A stretch of 64,000 nt of DNA, taken from Myxococcota bacterium (GTDB taxonomy: Bacteria > Myxococcota_A > UBA9160 > UBA6930). The first letter of the stretch is position 1; each line of letters begins with the position of its first letter. Shown one piece after another: positions 15,041-22,807 of this stretch. The notes under the pieces are model-generated. The model saw nothing but the letters and a program-made list of their open reading frames with translations, did not search any database and was not told where the DNA came from. Where the stretch lies: the NCBI GenBank assembly GCA_028277885.1, contig JANQFK010000015.1, positions 1-64,000 on the forward strand, read 5' to 3'. The position numbers and the translations under genes were made by a program.

Positions 15041-16543
15041 ATGCAGCCCGCCACTCCGACCTCGCCCACCCGGCGCCCGGGCTCGACGCTCGGCCTGCGG
15101 GTGGGCGCCGCCCTGCTGCTGCTGGCGGCGAGCTGCGGGGGCGCGCCTGCTCCCGTCGAGGCCGGCGGCATCCCCGACTCCGAGGTGCCGGCGCTGCTCT
15201 CGGCCCTCTCGGGACCGAGCGGCAGCGACGCCCGCGCCGCCGTGGCCCGCATCCTCGAGGCCGAGGACCTCCGCTTCACGGCGGTCTTCATCGAGCTGAT
15301 CCGCGCCGCCCAGATCGGCATCGCGGCCGAGGGCGCCGGCGCCGTGAGCGCCTCGGCGCTGGACGCGCTCCACGGCACCACGCGGGGCGCCGACTGGCCC
15401 GCCTGGGTGGCGTGGTACTCCGGCACCGACCTCGAGGCACCGCCCGGCTTCTCCGGCTGGAAGGGCGGGCTGCTCTCGCGCATCGACGAGAGCTTCGGCG
15501 ACCTGCTGCGCGACGACCTGCCGAGCCGCATCCGCGTCGAGGAGGTGGTGTGGGGCGGCGTCGCCTTCGGCGGCATCCCGGCCCTCGACCGGCCGCCGAA
15601 CGTCGCGCCCGCCCAGGCCGGCTACCTCGACCCGGACGAGCCCGTGTTCGGCGTCTTCTACGGCGGCCAGGCGCGCGCCTACCCCCACCGCATCCTCGAC
15701 TGGCACGAGATGGTGAACGACGAGGTGGGGGGCGTCGCCTTCTCGATCGCCTACTGCACGCTGTGCGGCTCGGGGATCGCCTACCGCTCGCGGGCCAGCG
15801 ACGGCAACGACTACGACTTCGGCTCCTCGGGCTTCCTGATGCGCAGCAACAAGCTGATGTACGACCGCCAGACGCGGACGCTCTGGAACCAGCTCACCGG
15901 CGAGCCGGTGCTCGGCAGCCTGGCCGACGGCGACGTGGAGCTCGAGCGCCTGCCCGTGGTGGTGACGCGCTGGAAGGACTGGCTGGCCACCCACCCCGAC
16001 ACGAGCGTGCTCTCCCTCGACACCGGCCATGAGCGCCCCTACGTGCCCGGCGCCGCCTACGCGGGCTACTTCGCCTCGCCGGAGACGATGTTCCCGGTGC
16101 GCGAGCGCAGCCGCCTGCTGCCGCGCAAGGCCCGGGTGTTCGGCGTCGAGATCGACGGCGTGCCGAAGGCCTTCGTGGTGGACCGCCTGGTCGAGGAGCA
16201 GGTCGTGAACGACGTGGTGAACGGCGTGCCCCTCGTGCTGGTCGCTCCCGAGTCCCAGATCCGCGTGGACGGCGTGAGCGTGCGCGAGGGCCCGGCGAGC
16301 TACCTCGCCGGCGCCGCGGTGCGCGCTTACCGCTCCGGCGAGCGGCGCTTCGCCTGGAGCGAGGGGCGCCTCGAGGACGAGCAGGGCCGGACCTGGCGCG
16401 TCGAGGAGGAGGCCCTCGTCGGGCCCGACGGCGAGCGCGCCGAGCGCATGCCCGGCTTCCTCGCCTACTGGTTCGGCTGGCACTCCTACCACCCCCGCAG
16501 CCTCGTCTACGGCGCACCGGAGCCGGTCGCCGACGCTTCCTGA
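15041..16543 (+). CDS. DUF3179 family lipoprotein
   Basis: 500 residues. A lipobox-type signal (VGAALLLLAASCGG) indicates a lipoprotein. The body has the DUF3179 signature: VFGVFYGGQARAYPHRILDWHEMVND, FSIAYCTLCGSGIAYRS, YDFGSSGFLMRSNKLMYDRQT and LWNQLTGEPVLG, with later VDRLVEEQVVND and LPRKARVFGVEIDG strands. The function of DUF3179 proteins is unknown. It lies 29 bases before the thioredoxin/MsrA-like gene, which is also exported, so the two may form an envelope operon. ATG 15041 lacks a clear SD. Confidence 0.9.
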   Translation: MQPATPTSPTRRPGSTLGLRVGAALLLLAASCGGAPAPVEAGGIPDSEVPALLSALSGPSGSDARAAVARILEAEDLRFTAVFIELIRAAQIGIAAEGAGAVSASALDALHGTTRGADWPAWVAWYSGTDLEAPPGFSGWKGGLLSRIDESFGDLLRDDLPSRIRVEEVVWGGVAFGGIPALDRPPNVAPAQAGYLDPDEPVFGVFYGGQARAYPHRILDWHEMVNDEVGGVAFSIAYCTLCGSGIAYRSRASDGNDYDFGSSGFLMRSNKLMYDRQTRTLWNQLTGEPVLGSLADGDVELERLPVVVTRWKDWLATHPDTSVLSLDTGHERPYVPGAAYAGYFASPETMFPVRERSRLLPRKARVFGVEIDGVPKAFVVDRLVEEQVVNDVVNGVPLVLVAPESQIRVDGVSVREGPASYLAGAAVRAYRSGERRFAWSEGRLEDEQGRTWRVEEEALVGPDGERAERMPGFLAYWFGWHSYHPRSLVYGAPEPVADAS

Positions 16544-16572
16544 ACCCGCACCCTTCCCCGCCTGGAGAGCTC

Positions 16573-17550
16573 ATGCGCCTCGTCGTCGCCTTCCTGTTCC
16601 TCCTCGCCGTGCTCGCGGCCGCCTCGTCCCTGGGTGCGTCGCGCAGCATCGAGGGCGGCGGCGAGGCGCCTCGCCAGGCCCGGGAGCTCGGCCAGGTCTC
16701 CTGGCAGCGCGACTTCGACGCGGCCCTCGCCGAGGCGCGCGAGGCCGGGAAGCCGGTGTTCGTGCTCTTCCAGGAGGTGCCGGGCTGCTCGACCTGCGTG
16801 ACCTTCGGCGAGGCGGTGCTCTCCCACCCGCTCCTGGTGGAGGCCGTGGAGAGCGCCTTCGTGCCCGTCGCGGTGCTCAACAACGAGCCGGGTCCCGACC
16901 GCGAGGTGCTGAAGCGCTACGACGAGCCCGCCTGGAACAACCCGGTGGTGCGCTTCCTGGACGCCGAGGGCCGCGACCTGATCCCCCGTGCCGCCGGCGT
17001 CTGGACTCCCCACGGCATCGCGACCCGCATGGTGCGCGCCCTCGAGGTCGCCGACCGGCCGGTGCCGGGCTACCTCGAGCTGGCCGTCTACGAGACCGCC
17101 CCGCGGCGCACCGGCCGCGCGCTCTTCGCGACCCACTGCTTCTGGGAGGGCGAGGCGTGTGCGGGCGCGCTGCCCGGCGTGGTCTCCACCGAGGCCGCCT
17201 GGCTCGGCGGTCGCGAGATCGTGGAGGTGACCTACGACGCCGGGGCCACCTCCTACGAGGGCCTCCTCGTCGCGCTCCAGGGCCGGGGCTGCGCGGACGC
17301 GATCTTCGCCCGCGACGCCCGGGAGCTGGCGAGCGCGCGGCGCGTGTTCGGTGCCGCGGCCCTCGAGGCGCCGGGCGAGCCGCGGCGCGCCCGGGAGTCG
17401 GACCAGGACCGCCACCTGCGGCGCAGCGCGCTGGCGAGCCTGGAGCTCACGCCGCTCCAGCGCACCCGCGTGAACTCCGCCCTCGGTCTGGGCCGCGATC
17501 CCCTGCGCTGGCTCAGCCCGCGCCAGAGGGCACGGCTGCGCGACTCCTGA
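16573..17550 (+). CDS. Exported thioredoxin-like protein with MsrA-like domain (VPGC/VPGUxxT type)
   Basis: 325 residues. An N-terminal signal or anchor (LVVAFLFLLAVLAAASSLGA) leads to a thioredoxin-like domain with EVPGCSTC (C72 and C75), corresponding to the VPGUxxT thioredoxin-like (seleno)protein family, here with Cys where some members carry selenocysteine (codon TGC). A second part, LFATHCFWEGEACAGALPGV then REIVEVTYDAGATSYEGLL, strongly resembles MsrA, with C189 in the GCFW-equivalent position. A coupled thiol and methionine-sulfoxide repair role in the envelope is plausible but inferred. It follows the DUF3179 gene and is convergent with the next gene, 3 bases away. Confidence 0.8.
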   Translation: MRLVVAFLFLLAVLAAASSLGASRSIEGGGEAPRQARELGQVSWQRDFDAALAEAREAGKPVFVLFQEVPGCSTCVTFGEAVLSHPLLVEAVESAFVPVAVLNNEPGPDREVLKRYDEPAWNNPVVRFLDAEGRDLIPRAAGVWTPHGIATRMVRALEVADRPVPGYLELAVYETAPRRTGRALFATHCFWEGEACAGALPGVVSTEAAWLGGREIVEVTYDAGATSYEGLLVALQGRGCADAIFARDARELASARRVFGAAALEAPGEPRRARESDQDRHLRRSALASLELTPLQRTRVNSALGLGRDPLRWLSPRQRARLRDS

Positions 17551-17553
17551 GCC

Positions 17554-18621
17554 TCAGTCGAGGGCGAGCCCCAGGGCGCGCTCCACCAGGGCGCCGCCCA
17601 GCCAGGAGCCGCCGCCGATCGCGACGTAGAGCGCGAAGCGCACCAGGGTGCCGGCGTCGAAGGGCCAGGTGGCCACGCGCTCGAGGCGCGCCTCCCAGGC
17701 CAGCAGGTCGGCGAGGCTGCGGGTGGGCTCCGGCGGCCGAGCGGCGTCCGGCTCGGCGACGCGCACATGGATCGCGGCGCGCACCTTCGCCAGGGCCGCG
17801 TCCCGCTCCTCCTGCCGGCGGCGGTGGGCGCCGCGCACCGGCGCGAAGAAGGCGAGGCAGCCCACCGCCAGGGTGGCCACGATGGCAGCTCCCGACGTGC
17901 TGCGGCCCCAGGGCGCCAGGGTCATCAGCGCGAACAGGGCCGAGAGGCCCATCAGGAGCAGCACGCTGCGCAGCCCGTGGCGCCCGAAGACCGCGAAGGG
18001 GCCCAGCTCGAGGAGGTCCACGCGCTCGACGAAGCGACCCAGCCCCGAGAAGCGCGCCGCCAGGGTGAGGTCCACGTAGACGAAGCGGGTCACGGCCCAG
18101 AACAGGAACGAGGTGCGCAGGCTGGTCCACAGGAAGAAGGCGTCCGTGTACGCGGGCCGGCCGTCGGGCCAATTGAGGGGCAGGGCGTTCACGGTGAGGC
18201 CCGTCGCGACCGCGAGGATCGAGACCGCGTGCTTGAGCCCTCCGCCGAAGTCGAACAGGGAGCGCTCGCCGCGGGCGCGCTCCTCGGGGCTGCCTGCGAG
18301 GGACGCCGCCAGGGCGCTCCAGTCGCGGCGCGAGCCCCGCACCGTGAGGGCGGTGGCGGCGAGCGCGTAGCCGATCGCCGCGGCCATGACGGCGTCGAAC
18401 CAGCCCCGCACGTGGCGCCAGAAGGCGAGGCTGAGGACCGACGAGTCCGGCAGCCATTCCGACAGGTCGGCGATGAAGAACCCGACGACGAAGAACGCGA
18501 GGCTGACCACGCCGGCGAAGGCCGCGATGGGGACCGACCGGCTCTCGACGAGATCCACGAGCGCGAGACCGGTGCCGCCGTGGGGCGGCCCCGGTGCCCT
18601 GGTTCGTTCCGCCGTGGCCAC
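17554..18621 (-). CDS. Polytopic membrane protein, paralogue of the 23.7 kb gene
   Basis: 355 residues with about six or seven hydrophobic segments, e.g. IAAFAGVVSLAFFVVGFFIA, WFDAVMAAAIGYALAATALTV and FFLWTSLRTSFLFWAVTRFVYV. A cytoplasmic-type stretch with LLAWEARLERVATWPFD follows, then a final segment TLVRFALYVAIGGGSWLGGALVE. The AWEAR/WPFD/LVRFAL/GSWLGGALVER block and segment order recur in the protein at 23697-24776. No family name is recognised. GTG 18621 has a TACCAT box 7 bases upstream, shared back-to-back with the divergent gene. Confidence 0.75.
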   Translation of the reverse strand: MATAERTRAPGPPHGGTGLALVDLVESRSVPIAAFAGVVSLAFFVVGFFIADLSEWLPDSSVLSLAFWRHVRGWFDAVMAAAIGYALAATALTVRGSRRDWSALAASLAGSPEERARGERSLFDFGGGLKHAVSILAVATGLTVNALPLNWPDGRPAYTDAFFLWTSLRTSFLFWAVTRFVYVDLTLAARFSGLGRFVERVDLLELGPFAVFGRHGLRSVLLLMGLSALFALMTLAPWGRSTSGAAIVATLAVGCLAFFAPVRGAHRRRQEERDAALAKVRAAIHVRVAEPDAARPPEPTRSLADLLAWEARLERVATWPFDAGTLVRFALYVAIGGGSWLGGALVERALGLALD

Positions 18622-18628
18622 GGCGCCG

Positions 18629-18638
18629 ATGGTACCAT
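18629..18638. promoter_or_regulatory. Palindrome ATGGTACCAT giving back-to-back TACCAT -10 boxes
   Basis: The 10-bp perfect palindrome reads TACCAT on both strands. It ends 6 bases before GTG 18645 (plus) and 7 bases before GTG 18621 (minus). With only 23 bases between the divergent starts, one box may serve both genes. Confidence 0.5.
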
Positions 18639-18644
18639 GGGGCC

Positions 18645-19118
18645 GTGAGCGAACCGCAGCGCAGTGCGAGGCCCTACACCGCGACCGAGGAGCGCATCGG
18701 AGGCGTCGTGGTGCGCATCATGAGCGTGCTCAACACCTGGGTCTACCGCTGGAGCGGAGGTCGGATCGGTGGCCGCTTCCTGCACGGCGCGCCGGTGTGC
18801 CTGCTCACCACCACCGGCCGCAGGTCCGGCCAGCCCCGGGTGGCGCCGCTCCTGTACCTGCGCGACGGCGACGCCGTGGTGGTCGTTGCCTCGAAGGGCG
18901 GCATGTCGCGCCACCCCGCCTGGTACCTGAACGTCGAGTCCGACCCGGAGGTCGAGGTGCAGATCGGCGCGCAGACGACGCCGATGCGGGCCCGGCGTGC
19001 GAGCGACGAGGAGAAGGCGAAGCTCTGGCCGCGCCTGGTCGCCATGTACCCGGACTACGACGACTACGAGGCGCGCACGGAGCGCGACATCCCCGTCGTG
19101 GTCCTCGAGCCCCGCTAG
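18645..19118 (+). CDS. Deazaflavin (F420)-dependent nitroreductase-family protein
   Basis: 157 residues. It has the signature of the DDN/AclJ split-barrel family: VCLLTTTGRRSGQPRVAPLLYLRDGDAVVVVASKGG followed by HPAWYLNVESDPEVEVQIG and a closing IPVVVLEP. Mycobacterial members bind coenzyme F420 and reduce quinones or other substrates. Cofactor use here is inferred from the family. GTG 18645 is favoured over an upstream in-frame ATG at 18594 that would run through the divergent promoter. A DUF4336 gene follows 9 bases later. Confidence 0.9.
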   Translation: MSEPQRSARPYTATEERIGGVVVRIMSVLNTWVYRWSGGRIGGRFLHGAPVCLLTTTGRRSGQPRVAPLLYLRDGDAVVVVASKGGMSRHPAWYLNVESDPEVEVQIGAQTTPMRARRASDEEKAKLWPRLVAMYPDYDDYEARTERDIPVVVLEPR

Positions 19119-19127
19119 GCGGCGCCG

Positions 19128-19838
19128 GTGCGAGCCTGGGCGGAGGGCGTCTGGATCGCCGAGGCTCCGCTCCGCTTCCACGGCCTGCCCTTCGGCACGC
19201 GGATGACCGTGGTGCGCCTGGCGCAGGGAGGGCTCTGGATCCACTCCCCCATCGCCCTCGAGGGCGCGCTCGCCGGGGAGGTCGCGAAGCTCGGGGCGGT
19301 CGTGGCGGTGGTCTCGCCGAACAAGCTTCACCATCTCCACCTCGAGTCCGCGCAGCGCGCCTTCCCCGAGGCGCGGCTGTTCGCGCCACCGGGGCTCGCC
19401 GGGAAGCTCGCCGCGAAGGGGCGCAAGGTCCGCTTCGACGCCGAGCTCGGCGACGCCCCGGACCCGCTCTGGGCGGGCTGCCTCGACCAGCTCGTCGTGC
19501 GCGGCAGCCCGCTGATGGAGGAGGTGGTGTTCTTCCACGCGGCGAGCCGCAGCCTCGTGGTGGGAGACCTGTGCGAGCACTTCGGTCCCGGCGACCCGCC
19601 CTGGATGCGCGCTCTGATGCGCCTGGCGCGCATGGACGGACGCGCGCGCATGCCACCGGACTGGCAGCTCTCGTTCCGGCTCTCCGCCCGCGCGCGCGGC
19701 GCCGCCCGCGCGAGCTTCGAGCGCCTGCTCGCCTGGGACTTCGATCGCGTGATCCTCGCCCACGGCGCGCTGATCGAGAGCGGGGCGCGGGCGATCTTCG
19801 AGCGCGAGTACGCGTGGGCGCTGGGCTCCGCGCGGTAG
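19128..19838 (+). CDS. DUF4336 (metallo-beta-lactamase-like) protein
   Basis: 236 residues. It matches DUF4336, a degenerate MBL-fold family: VWIAEAPLRFHGLPFGTRMTVVRL, WIHSPIALEG, AVVSPNKLHHLHLESAQRAFPEARLFAPPGL and LVVGDLCEHFG. The canonical HxHxDH is replaced by NKLHHLHL, so classic di-zinc hydrolase chemistry is doubtful. GTG 19128 starts 9 bases after the deazaflavin-type reductase gene and the two are probably co-transcribed. Function unknown. Confidence 0.85.
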   Translation: MRAWAEGVWIAEAPLRFHGLPFGTRMTVVRLAQGGLWIHSPIALEGALAGEVAKLGAVVAVVSPNKLHHLHLESAQRAFPEARLFAPPGLAGKLAAKGRKVRFDAELGDAPDPLWAGCLDQLVVRGSPLMEEVVFFHAASRSLVVGDLCEHFGPGDPPWMRALMRLARMDGRARMPPDWQLSFRLSARARGAARASFERLLAWDFDRVILAHGALIESGARAIFEREYAWALGSAR

Positions 19839-19841
19839 ACT
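19836..19841 (+). promoter_or_regulatory. -10-like hexamer TAGACT overlapping the DUF4336 stop codon
   Basis: GGTAGACT lies 26 bases before ATG 19868, which carries its own SD (GAGGTGGAG). The TAG of the preceding gene is part of the hexamer. Confidence 0.35.
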
Positions 19842-19867
19842 CGCGCTCCTCGAAGCGAGGTGGAGCC

Positions 19868-20521
19868 ATGCAGACGATCCGGACGCCGATCGGGATGGGA
19901 CGGGTGCTGGCGCTGGCGCTGGCGCTCGGCTGCGGGGCCGACGGTGCGGGCGAGCGGCCGCTCGCGCCCGCGCCGGAGCCGCGCACCGGCGCCGAGGCCG
20001 GGGCCGAGGCCGGGGCCGAGGCGGCGCCGAGGCCGATCGCCACACCCCGGCCGGACCCGCGCTGGGGCGATGCGGTACGCGGCTGCGCGGACGGCACGCG
20101 CGCCTGCCCGGAGGGCGAGACATGCTGCGTCGGGGTGCCGTACCCCGAGGACGGCGTCTGCCAGCGCGACTGCACGATGCGCAGCGACCGCGCGCTCAAG
20201 GAGAGGGTCGCCCCGGTGGATGCGGAGCGCGTCCTCGCCGGCCTGCTGCGCCTCCCCATCGCGGAGTGGAGCTACCGCGACGGGGACCCGGAGGTGCGTC
20301 ACCTGGGGCCGATGGCGCAGGACTTCCGCGAGACCTTCGGGCTCGGGCGCGACGCGCGGAGCATCTCCAGCGTGGACGCCAACGGCGTGGTGATGGCGTC
20401 GATCCAGGCCCTCGCCGCGCGCCTCGCCGAGCTCGAGCGGGCCAACGCCGCGCTCCACGCCGAGAACCGGCGCATCCGAACGCGCCTGGGGGAGCTCGAA
20501 GGCGCGCGCTCACGGCCCTAG
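19868..20521 (+). CDS. Putative exported protein with C-terminal peptidase S74 (endosialidase chaperone-like) domain
   Basis: 217 residues. A hydrophobic N-terminus ending LALALALGCG suggests a lipoprotein signal. An Ala/Pro/Glu linker with EAGAEAGAEA repeats and a Cys-rich segment (ADGTRACPEGETCCVGVPYPEDGVCQ) follow. From about residue 104 comes MRSDRALKERV, the S74 dyad motif with Ser106 and Lys111, then LRLPIAEWSYRDGDPEVRHLGPMAQDF, SVDANGVVMASIQAL and a coiled coil (LAELERANAALHAENRRIRTRLGEL). S74 domains trimerise tail spikes and then cleave themselves off. A bacterial envelope protein with one is unusual; self-cleavage is predicted only from the dyad. Confidence 0.8.
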   Translation: MQTIRTPIGMGRVLALALALGCGADGAGERPLAPAPEPRTGAEAGAEAGAEAAPRPIATPRPDPRWGDAVRGCADGTRACPEGETCCVGVPYPEDGVCQRDCTMRSDRALKERVAPVDAERVLAGLLRLPIAEWSYRDGDPEVRHLGPMAQDFRETFGLGRDARSISSVDANGVVMASIQALAARLAELERANAALHAENRRIRTRLGELEGARSRP

Positions 20522-20601
20522 CGGGCGCAAAACGGTGTTCATCCCCTGGGGCGCCCTGGGCCACCACTCGACACCGAACTCTGGCTGATTTTCTCTGGAC
20601 T

Positions 20602-20619
20602 TGGAGGTTCGAAGCTCCA
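20602..20619. promoter_or_regulatory. Imperfect 18-bp palindrome upstream of the TSP3 protein
   Basis: TGGAGGTTCGAAGCTCCA matches its reverse complement at 16 of 18 positions, around a central TTCGAA. It sits 97 bases before ATG 20716 in a 194-base non-coding stretch of lower GC. It could be an operator or hairpin; no regulator is identified. Confidence 0.3.
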
Positions 20620-20715
20620 TAGCATGAGGGCATAAGCCCGCGCCCTGGGAGGGGCCGGGCACACGCCGTGCGCACTCCGCATCAACCGGCGCTTCGCGCT
20701 AGGAGGGGGAAGAAG

Positions 20716-22686
20716 ATGCAGCTCCGCACCGACCGTGCTCTCGTTCGTCCGTGGATCGCTTCGGTCTCCGTGCTCGCGCTCCTGTGCCTCGCCCTGCCCA
20801 CCGCGTCCTTCGCCGCCGGGCCCGACTACGTGACCCCGCCCGCGGTGCCGAGCGTGAGCCCGCCCGTCTCCTCGCTGCCGCAGGCTCCCGCCGGCGCCGC
20901 CGGCGCCGCCGCGTCGCGCACCTTCGACCCTCCGAACCTGAGCTTCCCCGGCATCGGCAACACCGGCGTGGTGCCGCCGGACACCGTCGGCGACGTCGGT
21001 CCCAACCACTACATCCAGCAGGTGAACGCCTCGTCGCCGGGCGGCAGCGTCACGGCCATCTTCAACAAGGCGGGCGGGCTCATCACCTCGTTCTTCACCA
21101 ACGCGCTCTGGACCGGGGTCGGCAGCGCGTGCGAGACCTTCGGGCGCGGCGACCCCATCGTGCTCTACGACCAGCTCGCCGACCGCTGGCTCATCACCCA
21201 GTTCACGGGCGGCGTGAACAGCCTGTGCATGGCCGTCTCCCAGACCCCGGACCCGACCGGCGCCTACTTCCTCTACCAGTTCTTCACGCCGGCCTTCCCC
21301 GACTACCCGAAGTACGCGGTCTGGCCCAACGCCTACTACGTCTCCACCAACGAGGCGGGGCCCTCCCCGCGCGCCTACGCGTTCGACCGGACCGCGATGC
21401 TCGCGGGCCTCGCGGCGACGGGACAGTTCTTCACGGCGCCTCCGCTGGCAGGCTTCGGCTTCCAGGCCCTCATACCGAGCGATCTCGACGGCGCGACGCC
21501 GCCGCCCGTGAGCACGCCGAACTACTTCATGCGCCATCGCGACACCGAGGCCCACGGCCCGGGCGGCTTCCCGGCCAACGACTTCCTGGAGATCTTCGAG
21601 TTCTCCCCCGACTTCGCGGTTCCCGCCAACTCCACCTTCACCGGGCCCACGCTGATTCCCACCAGCGAGTTCGACTCGGACCTGTGCGGGCTCGTCTCCT
21701 TCAACTGCTTCCCCCAGGCCGGCACCGCCAACACCCTCGACCCGCTGCGCGAGGTCATCATGTGGCGGCTCGTCTACCGCAACTTCGGCACCCACGAGAC
21801 CCTGCTCGGGAACTTCGTCACCGACGTCAGCGGGGCCGACCAGGGCGGCATCCGCTGGTTCGAGCTGCGGGATACCGGCGGCGGCTGGAGCCTGTTCCAG
21901 GAGGGCACCCACGCGCCCGACGGCGACAGCCGCTGGATGGGCAGCATCGCGATGGACGGGGACGGCAACATCGCGCTGGGCTACAGCGCCACGAGCGCCA
22001 GCACCCTGCCGTCGATGCGCTACACGGGCCGCACCGCCGGCGCCCCGCTCGGGACGCTGAACCTCCCCGAGGTGACGGTGATCAACAGCGTCGCGCCCCA
22101 GACCGGGACCACCCGCTGGGGCGACTACAGCGCCATGAGCGTCGATCCCGTGGACGACTGCACGTTCTGGCACACGAACGAGTACCTCGACGGCGCGGGC
22201 AACTGGCAGACCTGGATCGTCACCTTCGACATCTGCAACGACAGCGACGGGGACGGCGTCCCCAACGACCAGGACAACTGCCCGGACACGCCGAACCCGG
22301 GCCAGCAGAACCAGGACGGCGACCTCGAGGGCGACGCCTGCGACCTCTGCCCCACGGTGCCGTTCCAGAACGACGCTGCCGACGCGGACGCCGACGGCAA
22401 GCCCGACGCCTGCGACTGCCCCTGCTACGACCTGGTGGACCTGCTCGCCTCGCCGCCGGTCTTCTGCCTGGACCGCGATCTGGGCCCGGGCGTGTCCTAC
22501 ACGGCGACCTACTCGGCGCAGACGGATCTCTTCGCCGATGTGTACCGTCCGTTCTTCTGCCGGGTGCACTCGCCGCTGATTCCGCTGGGGCCGCTGTTCT
22601 CGCCGGTGACGCCGGCCCAGGCCGACGACTGCCGGCTCAGCCTGCAGACCCAGGCCCTGGTGTTCGCCCAGGCCTGCCTGCCGTAG
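20716..22686 (+). CDS. Large secreted protein with thrombospondin type 3 repeats
   Basis: 656 residues. A strong SD (AGGAGGGGGAAG) and a clear signal peptide (WIASVSVLALLCLALPTASFA) support ATG 20716. The main body (~50-510) is a propeller-like domain with RTFDPPNLSFPGIGNTGVVPPDTVGDVG, HYIQQVNAS, WLITQFTGG and WMGSIAMDGDGNIALGYS. Related secreted proteins of unknown function share these motifs. Residues ~513-575 hold calcium-binding TSP3 repeats (DSDGDGVPNDQDNCPDTPNP and DADADGKPDACDC). There is no C-terminal sorting tail. It is likely secreted or surface-located. It stands alone, followed by a strong hairpin. Confidence 0.85.
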   Translation: MQLRTDRALVRPWIASVSVLALLCLALPTASFAAGPDYVTPPAVPSVSPPVSSLPQAPAGAAGAAASRTFDPPNLSFPGIGNTGVVPPDTVGDVGPNHYIQQVNASSPGGSVTAIFNKAGGLITSFFTNALWTGVGSACETFGRGDPIVLYDQLADRWLITQFTGGVNSLCMAVSQTPDPTGAYFLYQFFTPAFPDYPKYAVWPNAYYVSTNEAGPSPRAYAFDRTAMLAGLAATGQFFTAPPLAGFGFQALIPSDLDGATPPPVSTPNYFMRHRDTEAHGPGGFPANDFLEIFEFSPDFAVPANSTFTGPTLIPTSEFDSDLCGLVSFNCFPQAGTANTLDPLREVIMWRLVYRNFGTHETLLGNFVTDVSGADQGGIRWFELRDTGGGWSLFQEGTHAPDGDSRWMGSIAMDGDGNIALGYSATSASTLPSMRYTGRTAGAPLGTLNLPEVTVINSVAPQTGTTRWGDYSAMSVDPVDDCTFWHTNEYLDGAGNWQTWIVTFDICNDSDGDGVPNDQDNCPDTPNPGQQNQDGDLEGDACDLCPTVPFQNDAADADADGKPDACDCPCYDLVDLLASPPVFCLDRDLGPGVSYTATYSAQTDLFADVYRPFFCRVHSPLIPLGPLFSPVTPAQADDCRLSLQTQALVFAQACLP

Positions 22687-22697
22687 CGCACGTCCGA

Positions 22698-22727
22698 GGC
22701 GGTGGGCCCCATCCGGGGCCCCCCGCC
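22698..22727 (+). terminator. Hairpin after the TSP3 gene
   Basis: GGCGGTGGGCCCC, loop ATCC, GGGGCCCCCCGCC: 12 of 13 stem positions pair. It starts 11 bases after the stop codon. Confidence 0.6.
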
Positions 22728-22758
22728 TGGCGCTACCCGCCGTGGCGACGTGACGCGC

Positions 22759-22764
22759 TAGGCT
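22759..22764 (+). promoter_or_regulatory. -10-like hexamer TAGGCT
   Basis: GCTAGGCT lies 43 bases before ATG 22808, whose own SD is GGGGAGGAG. Confidence 0.35.
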
Positions 22765-22807
22765 CCCCGCGTCCCGGGCTCCGCCCGGCGACGGGGAGGA
22801 GCGGGCG

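Noticed and set aside
16790..16800. Selenocysteine site in the VPGUxxT-type protein
   Set aside because: The codon is TGC (Cys), not TGA, so no selenocysteine insertion is needed.
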